Assembly: GCA_902729415.1 (NCBI GenBank)
Contig: CACVCF010000079.1
Span: 23,226-87,225, forward strand
Direction: 5' to 3'
DNA length: 64,000 nt
Source of the DNA: Terasakiella magnetica
Lineage (GTDB): Bacteria > Pseudomonadota > Alphaproteobacteria > Rhodospirillales > Magnetospirillaceae
Positions within the stretch are counted from its first letter, which is position 1, and the number at the start of each line of letters is the position of its first letter. The notes beneath the pieces were generated by a model, which ran no database searches, was not told the origin of the DNA, and saw only the letters and a program-made list of their open reading frames with translations. This document shows, in pieces, positions 19,378 to 30,583 of the stretch. A program made the translations under genes and the position numbers.

Positions 19378-21187
19378 CGCCCTCCAGCCAGCGCCGGACA
19401 TCATCTTCGACCAGCGGTCCTATCTCGGCGCGGATACGGGCGTGATAGGCGTTCAGCCAATCCCTCTCCTCACACGACAGCATCTCCACCTCTACCAAGG
19501 CCCGGTCGATGGGCACCAGGGTCAAGGTTTCGAATCCGAGAAGCGGGCGCTCGGCCCCCAAGGGGGCGGGGCGCTCCTCCACATGAATCAGAGCCTCGAT
19601 GCGGATACCATAGGCCCCGGCCTTGTAGTATCCCGGCTCGTTGGAAACGATCATCCCCGGCTTCAATGCCACCGAATTGCCAACCTTGGAAATCCGGTGA
19701 GGGCCTTCATGCACCGACAGGAAACTGCCGACGCCGTGGCCGGTGCCATGGTCGTAATCCAAGCCTTCCGCCCACAAGGCGCGGCGCGCCAGCAGGTCGA
19801 GCTGGCTGCCGGTGGTTCCGGCCGGAAATACCGCCTGCGATAAAGCGATGTGTCCCTTGAGCACCAAGGTGAAACGGCGGCGCTCGTCCTCTCCCCCCGG
19901 ACCAATGGCGATGGTACGGGTGACGTCGGTGGTGCCGTCGAGATATTGCGCCCCCGAATCCACCAGATACAGCTCGCCCTGCCGTAACATGCGGTTGGTC
20001 TCGGGGCTAGAGCGATAGTGGACGATGGCACCATTCGGCCCCGCCCCCGAGATGGTGGGAAAGGATAAGCCCCGGAACAGCGCGCCGGGACGGCGGAACG
20101 CCTCCAGCCGGTCGGAGGCCGTCAGTTCATCGACCCGCCCCGCCGGGGCCTCGGCCGCCAGCCAGGCGAGAAAACGCACCATGGCAACACCGTCGCGGCA
20201 ATGGGCTGCGCGGGCTCCGGCGATCTCGACCGTATTCTTGATGGCGCGCGGCAAGGCACAGGGGTCGCTGCCCCGGTCCAGCCGTGCCCCCGCCTGACGC
20301 AACACCTCTGCAACATGGAACGGCGCCATGGCGGCATCGATCCGCACCCGGCGGCCCTCACGCCCCAGGGTCTCCAACGCCCCGTCCAGCGCTTCGCGCG
20401 GGTGAAGCCGGACCTCCTGCCCGAGATGGGCGCGGACCGGCGGCCCCAGCTTGGCCAGATCCATGAACAGATCCACCGATGCGTCGGAGCGGGCGATGGC
20501 AAACGACAGCGGTAACGGCGTATAAGCCACATCGCCACCCCGGATGTTCAACAGCCAGGCAATGGATTCCGGTGCGGTCAGCACCACGGCCTCCAATTTG
20601 TCGGCGGTCAGGGTGGCGGCCAGGTCGTGACGTTTCTCGTCCGCCCCCTGCCCGGCATGCTCCCTGGCCTGCACCGAGACCGGCGCGGCGGGTGGCGGTG
20701 GGCGGTCCCGCCACACCTCATCCAGAGGATTATGGTCGCACGCCACCAGCTCGGCGCCGCAGCGGTCGCAGGCGGCCCGCAGGGACTCGACCTGCTCGGG
20801 GGTGTGCAGCCAGGGGTCAAAGCCCAGCCGGTCGCCGGCCACCAGAATATCGGCCAGCCAGCGCGATGGCGGCAGTTCGATCAAGTGTAGCGGCTCGAAG
20901 CGGGCGCAATCGACATCCGAGCGCACCTGAAGGGTATAGCGCCCATCGACGAAAATGGCGGCCCGGTCCATCAGCACCACCGCCATCCCCGCCGAGCCGG
21001 AAAAACCGGTCAGCCACGCCAGACGCTGGGCCGAAGGCGGCACATATTCGCCCTGATGCTCGTCGGCGCGCGGCACCACAAAGCCGGAAAGGCCGCGGCG
21101 GCGCAGTTCATCCCGCAACGCGTCAAGCCGGGCCGGATCGGCCGGGCCGCAGAGGGCGCCCGCATCGGGGTCGGGAATCTGAGTCAT
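19361..21187 (-). CDS. Xaa-Pro aminopeptidase (aminopeptidase P, M24B, long form)
   Basis: A 608-residue enzyme of the long three-domain aminopeptidase P type: two creatinase-like N-terminal domains followed by a pita-bread metallopeptidase. Metal ligands are visible in order: Asp in YLVDSGAQY, Asp in GTTDVTRTIAIG, His in GTGHGVGSF, Glu in VSNEPGYY and Glu in GIRIEALI. It cleaves an N-terminal residue that precedes proline. The ATG at 21187 (MTQIPDPDAG) is preferred to an open-frame extension of 24 residues. No signal peptide, so it is cytoplasmic. It converges on the hemerythrin gene with a 17-base overlap. Confidence 0.92.
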   Translation of the reverse strand: MTQIPDPDAGALCGPADPARLDALRDELRRRGLSGFVVPRADEHQGEYVPPSAQRLAWLTGFSGSAGMAVVLMDRAAIFVDGRYTLQVRSDVDCARFEPLHLIELPPSRWLADILVAGDRLGFDPWLHTPEQVESLRAACDRCGAELVACDHNPLDEVWRDRPPPPAAPVSVQAREHAGQGADEKRHDLAATLTADKLEAVVLTAPESIAWLLNIRGGDVAYTPLPLSFAIARSDASVDLFMDLAKLGPPVRAHLGQEVRLHPREALDGALETLGREGRRVRIDAAMAPFHVAEVLRQAGARLDRGSDPCALPRAIKNTVEIAGARAAHCRDGVAMVRFLAWLAAEAPAGRVDELTASDRLEAFRRPGALFRGLSFPTISGAGPNGAIVHYRSSPETNRMLRQGELYLVDSGAQYLDGTTDVTRTIAIGPGGEDERRRFTLVLKGHIALSQAVFPAGTTGSQLDLLARRALWAEGLDYDHGTGHGVGSFLSVHEGPHRISKVGNSVALKPGMIVSNEPGYYKAGAYGIRIEALIHVEERPAPLGAERPLLGFETLTLVPIDRALVEVEMLSCEERDWLNAYHARIRAEIGPLVEDDVRRWLEGATAPL

Positions 21188-21461
21188 GGCTGTCCTGCAC
21201 TGGTTTCCAGCCTTGAATCTTAGTCCATGCAGGACGGACCACAAGGGGCGTATTTTCACTGTTTAATTTGGAATAACTTCCGCCAAAGAGAATCAAAATA
21301 TACTGATGCTAACTAATGCTGCGGCGCAGCATGCAAATTATAGAATGAACGCCTATTGCCTCAAGGCAACTTGGAAGTATTTGTTTCAATATATGACGGA
21401 TTTTGTGTATTATGAATCCGGGGAAGTTTGGGCGCCAACCCTATTGGCACAGAGGTGCAGT
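21188..21461. other. AT-rich divergent intergenic region with palindromes
   Basis: This 274-base region between the aminopeptidase start and the next plus-strand gene is visibly richer in A and T than its surroundings. It holds a perfect palindrome ATGCTGC-GGC-GCAGCAT at 21316-21332, a small hairpin TTGCC-TCAA-GGCAA at 21356-21369 and a -10-like TATTAT at 21408-21413. An open frame crosses it from 21306 but is not convincing as coding. It probably carries the promoters of both flanking genes. Confidence 0.4.
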
Positions 21462-22304
21462 ATGGGTACCCAAGACGCGGCACCGATGATTGAACCCGGA
21501 GCCGTCATATTGATGCGTGAACCGGGCGGTAAGCGATGCCGCGGCGCCGCCGGCGTCGCCATCAACGCCTTGATCGATCTCCTTGATGAATCCGCCACCG
21601 ATGGGCAGGTCAGCATGGACGTGGTTCGACGCGTCGCGGCGGCAGTTCTGTCAGCGCGCGGTCCCTTGTCGGACTATTACGCCCGCTGGGAGGAAGGCTG
21701 CGACGCAAGCTTTACCCTGCGCCGCATTGAAAAGCAGCGTATCGATTTCATCGGCCGCATCCTCACCCAGCCCTTCGCCGCCTTGTTCGAAGACGAAGAC
21801 AGCGGCATCGACCGCAAGGTTCTGCCGCAATTCTTTGCCGCCGTGCATATGATCGTCGGCACCGAGCCGTTCGATGCCCTGAAGGCCCGCGCCAATCTGG
21901 CCGCCGAACGTCACCACACCCCGGAAGGTATGGTCGCCTGGGATGATTTCTACCGCGATTTCGACGTGGTGCAGATCTTCGAGCATCTGGCGGTCGCCAT
22001 CGCCCGCTCGTTCCGCCGCTTCGAGCCCCGGCGCGACTGGTTCCTCATCGTCATGAATTCCAGCCCGAACTCCATCTCCACCGCGTCCAACGCTTTCATC
22101 CCCAGGAAGAGCGAAGACAAGATGACCCGCGAATTCAGCGAAATTCACATGTGCCGGATGTTCCGGGCGCTGTTTTCCGAGTTCCGTCCCGAGACCTTCC
22201 CGGCCGAACGCAAGGAGGCCTTCATGGAGCGGTGGGGGGCCGAACCGGAAAAGGTGTTCGGACCGCTGTTCGTCAGCCTGCTTGGGCGAGAGATGGCGGC
22301 CTGA
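21462..22304 (+). CDS. Conserved hypothetical protein
   Basis: I do not recognise this protein of about 280 residues. It has no signal peptide or membrane helix and looks globular and helical, with segments such as [19 protein letters not shown] and [21 protein letters not shown] Ser/Asn-rich stretch ([14 protein letters not shown]) interrupts it near residue 205. The start at 21462 (MGTQDAAPM) is chosen because AGAGG lies six bases upstream; the open frame continues to 21306 through AT-rich intergenic DNA. Its 3' end overlaps the convergent Nudix gene by 32 bases. Confidence 0.7.
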   Translation: MGTQDAAPMIEPGAVILMREPGGKRCRGAAGVAINALIDLLDESATDGQVSMDVVRRVAAAVLSARGPLSDYYARWEEGCDASFTLRRIEKQRIDFIGRILTQPFAALFEDEDSGIDRKVLPQFFAAVHMIVGTEPFDALKARANLAAERHHTPEGMVAWDDFYRDFDVVQIFEHLAVAIARSFRRFEPRRDWFLIVMNSSPNSISTASNAFIPRKSEDKMTREFSEIHMCRMFRALFSEFRPETFPAERKEAFMERWGAEPEKVFGPLFVSLLGREMAA

Positions 22305-22803
22305 CGCGCGGCGGAAAGGCGGCCTTGCCCTTCATCTCGCGCTCGTATTCCAGCGACCAGCGCACATTGGGATAGGCCAGGGCGTCCCAGGGAATCTCGT
22401 CCCACCGGAACAGTCCCACCTCCAGGCTTTCCACTCCGGGAGCAAAATCCGGCGACAGCATGCGGGCGCGGTAGATCATGTGGACCTGGCTGATCTCCGG
22501 GATGGAATAGACCGCCAGCAGACCATCGACTTCCGCCCGGGCATTGGCCTCCTCCCACACCTCACGCAGCGCGCCCTGCTCGGTGGTCTCACCCAATTCC
22601 ATATAGCCCACCGGCATGGTCCAAAAGCCATGCTGGGGCTCGATGGCGCGGCGCACCAGCAAATAGCGGTCCTCCCAGGTGCAGACGGCGCCGACGATCA
22701 CCTTGGGATTTTCGTAAAGCACAAAACCACAATCGCCACAGACCAGACGTTCGCGGTCGTCGCCTTCGGGAACAGCACGAGAGATGGGGCCAGACAGTCG
22801 CAT
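22273..22803 (-). CDS. Nudix hydrolase with N-terminal zinc-ribbon-like CxxC
   Basis: A 176-residue Nudix protein. The Nudix box reads [20 protein letters not shown] with the expected Gly, Glu and REVWEE catalytic residues, but the following position is Asn where Gly is usual (REVWEEANA). An N-terminal CGDCG pair followed by [13 protein letters not shown] is the zinc-ribbon arrangement of NudC-like and ADP-ribose/NADH pyrophosphatase relatives, though only one CxxC is seen. It likely hydrolyses a nucleoside diphosphate derivative. The ATG at 22803 is preferred; a GTG at 22824 is also in frame. Neither has a clear ribosome site. Confidence 0.85.
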   Translation of the reverse strand: MRLSGPISRAVPEGDDRERLVCGDCGFVLYENPKVIVGAVCTWEDRYLLVRRAIEPQHGFWTMPVGYMELGETTEQGALREVWEEANARAEVDGLLAVYSIPEISQVHMIYRARMLSPDFAPGVESLEVGLFRWDEIPWDALAYPNVRWSLEYEREMKGKAAFPPRVRPPSLAQAG

Positions 22804-22839
22804 CGGCAAAGTGTGCCGACCCACAGGAGGGATGGCAAG

Positions 22840-23076
22840 CTAAACCAGGATATCCAGATAGGTCCCGCGCGGCGCGCTGTGGTCCAGCAATTCCACCGGG
22901 GTGTCGGGCGACAGCATCCGCCGCCCCCGCGGGCCATTGGGCGTGGCCCCGGCAAAGCCGCTGGTCCCGGCATTGATGTCACGCGAAGCGCGCGTGTCAC
23001 GGCTGAAGGTCTCGCGGACGCCGGAAAGGCCCCCGCCCAGACCGGCACCGCCGATACCACGCGTCGAATCAACCAT
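22840..23076 (-). CDS. Small Gly-rich hypothetical protein
   Basis: A possible 78-residue protein starting MVDSTRGIGGAGLGGG and ending RGTYLDILV. Its third codon positions are almost all G or C, like real genes here, and the short gap to the Nudix gene downstream (36 bases) suits a shared transcript. There is no signal peptide, no recognised domain and only a weak ribosome site. A competing plus-strand frame over the same DNA looks less gene-like. Moderate confidence that it is real. Confidence 0.5.
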   Translation of the reverse strand: MVDSTRGIGGAGLGGGLSGVRETFSRDTRASRDINAGTSGFAGATPNGPRGRRMLSPDTPVELLDHSAPRGTYLDILV

Positions 23077-23184
23077 GACAAAACAGCCCCGAAATACTAG
23101 AGACGATTGATATTACCATCATTTTCCCACCGGCGAAAAGCAATCTCCTTGCCCCAGACCGCGCTGTTGTGGCTGAATACCCCG

Positions 23185-24009
23185 ATGGGTACTAAATACG
23201 CCGCAGCACCACTCCCGCCAAGGTCAGCCGACCTTGCCAGCCATTTCATGGAATGCGGTGCGCTGAACACTAATCTGAGCCTGGAGCCGGGCGGTCGCCT
23301 GGTCATTACCGACGACTTACTGAACGGCTCCATCGCCGATCTGGCGGTCATGTCCATGGCCGCCATCGTCGCCCGCGACGGTCAGGTCGCCCGCGCCGCC
23401 ATCTTGCCGCTGTCGGTGGCCGCCAGCAAGGTCAAGGCCGACCAGCGCCCCATGTTCGAACGCCTGTTCCAGTTGATCGAAGAGACCGCCTTCGACGGCG
23501 GCGTCCGCGAATCCGCCGAAACCCTGATCGCCGCCAATTTCCGCGAAGCCCAGATCCGCGAGTTGGCTCAGGAGCTGGGCGGCACCGTCGGCCCCGCCCG
23601 CCAGCGTTACCGCGCCTTTCTCGACATCGTCAAACTGCTGATCGACAAGAAGATCTCGGAAAGCAGCTTTCTCGACGAGTTCCTGGAATTCACCCGCAAT
23701 GTGGCGGGGAAGCTGGATTTCGGCATCTATTCCATGTGCGTCGACCGCATGTTCGTAAGCGAGCATATCCCCCTGCTGGTCAAGGTGTCGCTGGTGCGGG
23801 AAGTGCTGAAATACCCGCCGCTGGTCCGGAAGGAACTGGTCACCAACCTCTTGTCCTCGCCCAAGGCCGACCGTGAGCTGATCCGCTATACCGAAGGCGA
23901 GCTGGCGGGCGGCATGACCCAGAACCAGCTGACCGAGATCTACCTGTTCACCACCTTGAAGCGTGCATGGCAGGCCCAGAAGCTGGCTCCCGGCCGCCCC
24001 ACCATCTAA
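23185..24009 (+). CDS. Conserved hypothetical protein, helical
   Basis: I do not recognise this protein. From the ATG at 23185 (MGTKYAAAP) it is 274 residues; the open frame begins with TTG at 23107 and another ATG lies at 23248, and none has a good ribosome site. The sequence is acidic to neutral and mainly helical (RQRYRAFLDIVKLLIDKKISESSFLDEFLEFTRNV spans about residues 130-165), without export signals or obvious catalytic motifs. It precedes the oxidoreductase gene by 18 bases and is likely in its operon. Confidence 0.7.
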   Translation: MGTKYAAAPLPPRSADLASHFMECGALNTNLSLEPGGRLVITDDLLNGSIADLAVMSMAAIVARDGQVARAAILPLSVAASKVKADQRPMFERLFQLIEETAFDGGVRESAETLIAANFREAQIRELAQELGGTVGPARQRYRAFLDIVKLLIDKKISESSFLDEFLEFTRNVAGKLDFGIYSMCVDRMFVSEHIPLLVKVSLVREVLKYPPLVRKELVTNLLSSPKADRELIRYTEGELAGGMTQNQLTEIYLFTTLKRAWQAQKLAPGRPTI

Positions 24010-24027
24010 AGACAGCGGAATCTCCCC

Positions 24028-24999
24028 ATGAAAGCCGTGATCTGCCCCGCTTTCGGCCAGCCCCTGGTCGTCACCGAGTTTCCCGCGCCCGGTCTCGTCG
24101 CCAACGGCGTGCGCATCGCCGTCCACGCGGCGGGGGTCAATTTCGCCGATTCCCTGATCACCGGCGGCAAGTATCAGGAAAAAATGGAGCCCCCCTTCGT
24201 TCCGGGGATGGAGCTGTCCGGGGTGGTGATGGAGGTCGCCCCCGGCGTCACCACCTGCAAGCCCGGCGACCGGGTGATGGCCACCGTCACCGGCGGCGCC
24301 TTCGCCGAGGAAGCGGTAGCGGACCAGACCGATGTCTATGTCCTGCCCGACAGCCTGGACTTCATCACCGCCGCCAGCTTTCCCGTGGCCTACGGCACGT
24401 CGCATCTCGGCCTCAAGAAAGCCGGGCTGAAGTCGGGTGAGACCCTGGTGGTTCACGGCGCAGCGGGCGGCGTCGGTATTACCGCCGTCGAGGTCGGCCG
24501 CGCCATGGGCGCCACCGTCATCGGCACGGCGGGAGGCGCCGACAAGGTCAAGGTGGCGCTGGAGCACGGCGCCCATTACGGCATCGACTACAAGGCCGAA
24601 GATATCCGCGACCGGGTCAAGGCCCTGACCCATGGCCGCGGCGCCGACGTTATTTATGATCCGGTGGGGGGCGCGGTGTTCGATGCCAGCCTGCGCTGCA
24701 TCGCCGCCGACGGCCGCATCTTGATCATCGGCTTTGCCAGCGGCACCGTGCCGCAAATTCCGGCCAATATCTTGTTGGTCAAGAATATCACCGTCATCGG
24801 CTATTACTGGGGCGCCTATCGCAAGCTGAACCCGGCCATGGTGCGGGGCTCGATGCAAGAGGCGCTGGACTGGTGGGCCGAAGGGCGGCTTTGCCCCCAT
24901 GTCTCCAAGACCCTGGAACTGTCCCAGGCGGTCGAAGCCATCGAGATGCTGAAGGGCCGCGCCGCCACCGGCAAGCTGGTGCTGACCACGGGACGGTAG
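24028..24999 (+). CDS. NADPH:quinone oxidoreductase-like protein (MDR family)
   Basis: A 323-residue medium-chain dehydrogenase/reductase. An N-terminal GroES-like domain ([24 protein letters not shown]) is followed by a Rossmann domain with the nucleotide-binding turn [21 protein letters not shown]. Structural and catalytic zinc cysteines are missing, placing it with the zinc-free quinone oxidoreductases. It probably reduces quinones or enoyl substrates with NADPH. It follows an unknown gene by 18 bases. The natural substrate cannot be deduced. Confidence 0.9.
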   Translation: MKAVICPAFGQPLVVTEFPAPGLVANGVRIAVHAAGVNFADSLITGGKYQEKMEPPFVPGMELSGVVMEVAPGVTTCKPGDRVMATVTGGAFAEEAVADQTDVYVLPDSLDFITAASFPVAYGTSHLGLKKAGLKSGETLVVHGAAGGVGITAVEVGRAMGATVIGTAGGADKVKVALEHGAHYGIDYKAEDIRDRVKALTHGRGADVIYDPVGGAVFDASLRCIAADGRILIIGFASGTVPQIPANILLVKNITVIGYYWGAYRKLNPAMVRGSMQEALDWWAEGRLCPHVSKTLELSQAVEAIEMLKGRAATGKLVLTTGR

Positions 25000-25069
25000 G
25001 CCGGGAACATTCCTGACCGGCGAACACCACCATTGCTTCTTTGGCCCGGCATCCTTATCTGTCTCGGTC

Positions 25070-26161
25070 ATGGACGAGATCAAAAAGAACCTGATCGGCC
25101 TGTCACGGGCGGAGCTGATCGACGAGATGGCCCGGATCGGCGAAAAGCCGTTCCGCGCCAAGCAGCTTTGGCATTGGATGTATAATCGCGGCGAGACCGA
25201 TTTCGCCGTCATGTCCTCCATCTCCAAGGTCATGCAGGCCCGGCTGTCCGAGACCTTCGAGGTCCGCCGCCCCAAGGTCGAGCGGGAATTGCTGTCCACC
25301 GACGGCACCCGCAAATGGCTGTTGAAATTCGACGACGGCAACGAGGCGGAAACCGTCTTCATCCCCGACATGGACGAAGAGCGCGGCTCGGTCTGCATCT
25401 CGACCCAGGTGGGCTGCACCCTGACCTGCAAGTTCTGCCATACCGGCACCCAATTGCTGGTCCGCAACCTCACCGCCGCCGAAATCGTCGGCCAGTTCAT
25501 GGCCGGACGCGACGCCTATGGCGAGTGGCCCACCCCCGACGATACCGGACGGATGTTGTCCAATATCGTGGTCATGGGCATGGGCGAGCCGCTTTATAAC
25601 TTCGACAACGTCGCCACCGCGCTGGAAATCCTGATGGACGGCGAGGGCATCGGCATCTCGCGGCGGCGCATCACGCTGTCAACCTCGGGCGTGGTGCCGA
25701 TGATGAAGGTCTGCGGCGAGCGCCTGGGGGTCAACCTCGCCATCTCGCTGCACGCCGTCACCGACGAGATCCGCGACCGCATCATGCCCATCAACAAGAA
25801 GTATCCGCTGCGCGAGCTGATCCAGGCCTGTCATGACTATCCCGGCGCCTCCAACGCCCGGCGCATCACCTTCGAATACGTGATGCTGAAGGGTGTCAAC
25901 GATTCCGCCGCCGATGCCCGCGCCTTGCTGAAGCTGATCAAGGGCCTGCCCGCCAAGTTCAACCTGATCCCGTTCAATCCGTGGCCGGGTTCGGAATTCG
26001 AATGCTCGGACCACAAGACGGTAAAAGCGTTCTCCGACATCCTTCAAGATGCGGGCTATGCCGCCCCCATCCGCTGGCCGCGCGGCCGCGACATCCTGGC
26101 CGCCTGCGGCCAGTTGCGCTCGGAATCCCAACGCCAGAAAAAGACGCAGCCCGAAAGCTGA
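25070..26161 (+). CDS. rlmN: 23S rRNA/tRNA adenine C2-methyltransferase RlmN
   Basis: A 363-residue radical SAM methyltransferase. [11 protein letters not shown] provides the three cysteines of the 4Fe-4S cluster. The two further cysteines needed for the ping-pong mechanism are present: one in [10 protein letters not shown] and the other in [10 protein letters not shown] near the C-terminus. SAM-binding [12 protein letters not shown] is also intact. It methylates C2 of adenosine 2503 in 23S rRNA and adenosine 37 in some tRNAs. The start at 25070 gives a normal-length N-terminal HhH-like domain ([16 protein letters not shown]). Confidence 0.96.
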   Translation: MDEIKKNLIGLSRAELIDEMARIGEKPFRAKQLWHWMYNRGETDFAVMSSISKVMQARLSETFEVRRPKVERELLSTDGTRKWLLKFDDGNEAETVFIPDMDEERGSVCISTQVGCTLTCKFCHTGTQLLVRNLTAAEIVGQFMAGRDAYGEWPTPDDTGRMLSNIVVMGMGEPLYNFDNVATALEILMDGEGIGISRRRITLSTSGVVPMMKVCGERLGVNLAISLHAVTDEIRDRIMPINKKYPLRELIQACHDYPGASNARRITFEYVMLKGVNDSAADARALLKLIKGLPAKFNLIPFNPWPGSEFECSDHKTVKAFSDILQDAGYAAPIRWPRGRDILAACGQLRSESQRQKKTQPES

Positions 26162-26204
26162 TCGCCGCCTTATTCCTGCCACCAATCCTTCGTACTGACA
26201 GGCC

Positions 26205-27506
26205 ATGGAGCTTCACCACCCCGAACTGACCGCCGCCGCCGTCGTCGCCCTTGCCGCGTTGCTGTGCGGCGCGTTGATGACGCGCATGAAACAGCCCGCC
26301 ATCGTCGGCTATATCCTGGCGGGCGTGGTGCTGGGCCCCAGCGGCTTCACCCTGGTCAGCAACCGCGAGGCTATTTCGACCCTGGCCGAGTTCGGGGTGC
26401 TGATGCTGCTGTTCGCCATCGGCATGAAGCTGGACCTGCGCAAGTTCCTCAGCGTTTGGAAAACTGCGCTTTTTACCACCTTGCTCCAGATCGCAGGCAG
26501 CGTCGGGACCGCCATGCTGCTGCGTCATGCCCTGGGCTGGAGCATGGGGCTGTCGCTGGTCCTCGGCTGTGCCGTCGCCATCTCGTCCACGGCGGTGGTG
26601 ATCAAGATGCTGGAAGGCGCGGGCGAACTAGATACCCCCGTCGGCCGCACCACTGTCGGCATCCTCATCGCCCAGGATATGGCGGTGGTGCCCATGATGC
26701 TGCTGCTCGAAGCCATGGAAAGCAACGCTATTGCTCCCACCGACATTACCAAGGTGGTGCTGTCCATGCTGGTGCTGGCGGTGCTGTTCTGGGGGCTGTC
26801 CAAGGGCAAGGTGCGGCTGCCGCTGACAGGGCGCGTCATCCACGATAGCGATCTGTCCACCCTGGCCGCCCTGGCCTGGTGCTTCGGCGCGGCGGCGCTG
26901 TCGGGGGTACTGGACCTGTCGCCCGCCTATGGCGCCTTTCTCGGCGGTGTGGTGCTGGGCAATTCCGATCACCGCGACACCCTGGTCAAGCGCACCCAGC
27001 CCATTCAAAGCGTGCTGCTGATGGTGTTCTTCCTGTCCATCGGCTTGCTGCTGGATTTCAAGTTCATCTGGAAGCATCTGGGAGCGGTGCTGACGCTTTT
27101 GCTGATGGTGACGCTGTTCAAAACGGCGCTGAACGTGGCGGCGCTGCGTCTGCTGCGCCAGGACTGGCCCAGTGCCTTTCTGGCGGGCGTCGCCCTGGCC
27201 CAGATGGGCGAGTTCAGCTTTCTGCTGGCCGAGACCGCCAAGGCCGGCCACCTGATCACCGCCCAGGAGACCCGGCTGGTGGTGGCGGTGGCGGTACTGT
27301 CCTTGATCCTGTCGCCGTTCTGGCTGTTCACCATGCGCCGTATGCACCGGGTGGCCAGCCATGTGAGCTCGTTCCACGAGCTGGTGTCGGGCCTTTACGG
27401 CAACGAAGCCGGGGCGGTGGCGCGAGCCGCCCGGCGCGTGCACCGGCTGGCGCGCCGCGACCGTTGGAGGGATGACGAGAATGCCGGACCTGGCGCTGGA
27501 ATCTGA
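26205..27506 (+). CDS. Kef-type (CPA2) cation:proton antiporter
   Basis: A 433-residue membrane protein with about twelve helices: [42 protein letters not shown] and [12 protein letters not shown] are the conserved CPA2 segments, with QD at the ion-binding site. The C-terminal TrkA-N/RCK domain of KefB/KefC is absent; only a short basic tail ([16 protein letters not shown]) follows. It likely exchanges K+ or Na+ for protons. Its 3' end overlaps rnhB by 26 bases. Confidence 0.9.
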   Translation: MELHHPELTAAAVVALAALLCGALMTRMKQPAIVGYILAGVVLGPSGFTLVSNREAISTLAEFGVLMLLFAIGMKLDLRKFLSVWKTALFTTLLQIAGSVGTAMLLRHALGWSMGLSLVLGCAVAISSTAVVIKMLEGAGELDTPVGRTTVGILIAQDMAVVPMMLLLEAMESNAIAPTDITKVVLSMLVLAVLFWGLSKGKVRLPLTGRVIHDSDLSTLAALAWCFGAAALSGVLDLSPAYGAFLGGVVLGNSDHRDTLVKRTQPIQSVLLMVFFLSIGLLLDFKFIWKHLGAVLTLLLMVTLFKTALNVAALRLLRQDWPSAFLAGVALAQMGEFSFLLAETAKAGHLITAQETRLVVAVAVLSLILSPFWLFTMRRMHRVASHVSSFHELVSGLYGNEAGAVARAARRVHRLARRDRWRDDENAGPGAGI

Positions 27507-28086
27507 GCTGGGTGGGATTGTCGCGGGCATCGACGAGGTCGGGCGCGGCCCCCTGGCCGGCCCGGTGGTGGCCGCCGCCGTCATTCTCGACCCAGCCCGC
27601 CTGCCCCGGACGCTGCTGGAGCGCCTGGACGATTCCAAGAAACTGTCCAAGCGCCTGCGCGAGGAACTGGCCGAACTGGTCCCCGCTACCGCCACCATCG
27701 GCTTTGGCGAGGCCAGCGTCGAAGAAATCGATAGCATCAACATCCTGCAAGCCACCTTCCTGGCCATGAGGCGCGCCTATGACGCACTGGGGCGGGCCGC
27801 CGACCATGCCTTGGTGGACGGCAACCGCCCGCCGCGCCTGCCCTGCCCCATCCGCTGCGTTATCGGCGGCGACGGCCTGTCTCTGTCCATCGCCGCCGCC
27901 TCGGTCGTGGCCAAGGTGCGGCGCGATTCCCTGATGGCAGATCTCGCCCGCGCCCACCCCGGTTTCGGCTGGGAAAGAAATGCCGGATACGGCACGGCCG
28001 AGCATCTGGCGGCGCTGAAACACCTTGGCCCCACCCCTCATCACCGCCGCTCTTTCGCCCCTGTGGCGCAATATATGCTGTTCTAG
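27481..28086 (+). CDS. rnhB: Ribonuclease HII
   Basis: A 201-residue RNase HII. Catalytic acidic residues are visible in [15 protein letters not shown] (Asp-Glu), ALVDGNRPP (Asp) and the [14 protein letters not shown] segment. The C-terminal [24 protein letters not shown] is typical. It removes ribonucleotides and RNA primers from DNA. The ATG at 27481 has GGAGG ten bases upstream, while the ATG at 27472 is too close to it. The 5' end overlaps the antiporter. Adjacency to ccrM is also seen in Caulobacter. Confidence 0.95.
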   Translation: MPDLALESELGGIVAGIDEVGRGPLAGPVVAAAVILDPARLPRTLLERLDDSKKLSKRLREELAELVPATATIGFGEASVEEIDSINILQATFLAMRRAYDALGRAADHALVDGNRPPRLPCPIRCVIGGDGLSLSIAAASVVAKVRRDSLMADLARAHPGFGWERNAGYGTAEHLAALKHLGPTPHHRRSFAPVAQYMLF

Positions 28087-28115
28087 CCCCCATGAGGACC
28101 ACAAGCTGTGGCAAT

Positions 28116-29247
<1,132 letters not shown>

Positions 29248-29249
<2 letters not shown>

Positions 29250-29371
29250 AGCATGATGCAATCACATTGAATCATGCTCTCGAGCCCGAGCGGCGCTTGA
29301 GCCCTGAAAAAGCGGAGCTTTTTCCGCCTCAGGCATAACTAGACCGATCGCGTATGAACGCGAAACGGTCT
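29248..29371. repeat. RIME-like composite palindromic element (three hairpins)
   Basis: Immediately after the ccrM stop there are three successive inverted repeats: AGAGCATGAT at 29248-29257 paired with ATCATGCTCT at 29271-29280 (perfect 10 bp), GAAAAAGC-GGA-GCTTTTTC at 29306-29324, and AGACCGATCGCG paired with CGCGAAACGGTCT at 29341-29371. The order and the AGAGCATGAT/ATCATGCTCT ends resemble the RIME intergenic palindromes of other alphaproteobacteria. The first hairpins may also end ccrM transcription. Confidence 0.6.
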
Positions 29372-29465
29372 AACAGTGCTGCGCTAAGACCGATCTCTTG
29401 TCATCGCGTTCCAAACAAATCGTGTAGTCTTTTCCGCTCGGATTCTGGGTGGCAAAGGAAACAGC

Positions 29466-30575
29466 ATGGCCGGTCGTCGTTTCACGCGGTGGGGGCTCTG
29501 CGCCCTTCTCCTTACCCTGGCCTCCCCCACCCTGGCGGCAAACCTGATCATCGAGGATCTGGCGCTGACCATCACTCCGCCGGGGCAGGCCTCGCTCCGT
29601 CTTGAAGCCGTGGTGGTGCGCCCCGACGACGGCCAACGCCATCCCTTGGCCATCATCAATCACGGCGCCCCCCGCGATCCCGCCGACCGGCCGGGCATGA
29701 CGGCGCGCACCCTGATCCCGCAAGCCCAGGAATTCGCCCGCCGGGGTTGGACCTCGGTCATCGCCCTGCGCCGGGGCTATGGCACATCGGAAGGCAGCTA
29801 CGCCGAAAGCAGCGGCCCTTGCAATTCACCCGATTACGTGGCGGCGGGGCGGGCCAGCGCCAGCGACCTGCGTCAGATCATCGCGGCAGCTTCGGCCCTG
29901 CCCAGCGTCGATCCATCAAAGGTCATCAGCGTCGGGATTTCGGCGGGCGGTCTGGCCACTGTCGCCCTGACCGCCGATCCCCCCGCCAATCTGGTGGCCG
30001 CCATCAGCTTTGCCGGCGGACGCGGCTCGACCAAGCCCGACAGCGTGTGCAGCCAGGATCTCTTGGTCCGCGCCTTTGCCACCTTCGGCCAGACCTCGCG
30101 CGTGCCCATGCTGTGGGTCTATGCCGAGAACGACCACTTCTTTAATCCCGCCCTGGCGGCCCAGTTCCACGCCGCCTTCACCAAAGCGGGAGGCATCGCC
30201 TACCTGGAACAGACCGAAGCCTTCGGCACCGACGGCCATCAGCTATTTTCCCTGAAAGGTATCCCCGTCTGGACGGGCTATGTGGATTCCTTCTTGCGCC
30301 AGCAGGGGCTAAGGCCGCGCGCCACTCCGCTTGCCCTCGACGAGCCCCGCGTCGCACCGCCGCCGCGCCTGGCGGCCAAGAACCGCGACTCCTTCGAGGA
30401 ATATCTGCAAGCCCCGCCCCACAAGGCCTTTGTTATGGATGAGTCCGGCGCCTTCGGCTGGCGCTCGGGCCGCCGCTCGGTGGATGACGCCGTCGAAGGC
30501 GCCCGCGAGCGCTGCGGCAAATTCGCCAAGTCCAAATGCCGTCCAGTGATGATCGAGAACCAGCTGCAGCATTAG
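29466..30575 (+). CDS. Secreted alpha/beta hydrolase (dienelactone-hydrolase-like)
   Basis: A 369-residue protein with a signal peptide (WGLCALLLTLASPTLAA) and an alpha/beta-hydrolase fold. The nucleophile elbow is SVGISAGGLA, the acid is probably Asp in YAENDHFFNP, and the His is probably in GTDGHQLF. PLAIINHGAPRD provides the oxyanion region. A C-terminal extension of about 100 residues contains two cysteines (RERCGKFAKSKCRP). It is probably a periplasmic esterase or peptidase-like hydrolase of unknown substrate. It follows the palindromic repeat, and its 3' end is only a few bases from the convergent radical SAM gene. Confidence 0.85.
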   Translation: MAGRRFTRWGLCALLLTLASPTLAANLIIEDLALTITPPGQASLRLEAVVVRPDDGQRHPLAIINHGAPRDPADRPGMTARTLIPQAQEFARRGWTSVIALRRGYGTSEGSYAESSGPCNSPDYVAAGRASASDLRQIIAAASALPSVDPSKVISVGISAGGLATVALTADPPANLVAAISFAGGRGSTKPDSVCSQDLLVRAFATFGQTSRVPMLWVYAENDHFFNPALAAQFHAAFTKAGGIAYLEQTEAFGTDGHQLFSLKGIPVWTGYVDSFLRQQGLRPRATPLALDEPRVAPPPRLAAKNRDSFEEYLQAPPHKAFVMDESGAFGWRSGRRSVDDAVEGARERCGKFAKSKCRPVMIENQLQH

Positions 30576-30583
30576 GGGGCTAT

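Noticed and set aside
21444..21461. TTGGCAC...TGC, resembling a sigma-54 promoter
   Set aside because: The spacing between GG and GC is nine rather than ten bases and it lies directly against the start codon, overlapping the ribosome site.
23317..25500. 727-codon minus-strand frame
   Set aside because: Antisense to the unknown gene, the oxidoreductase and rlmN; it has low-complexity His/Gly/Gln composition and no domain.
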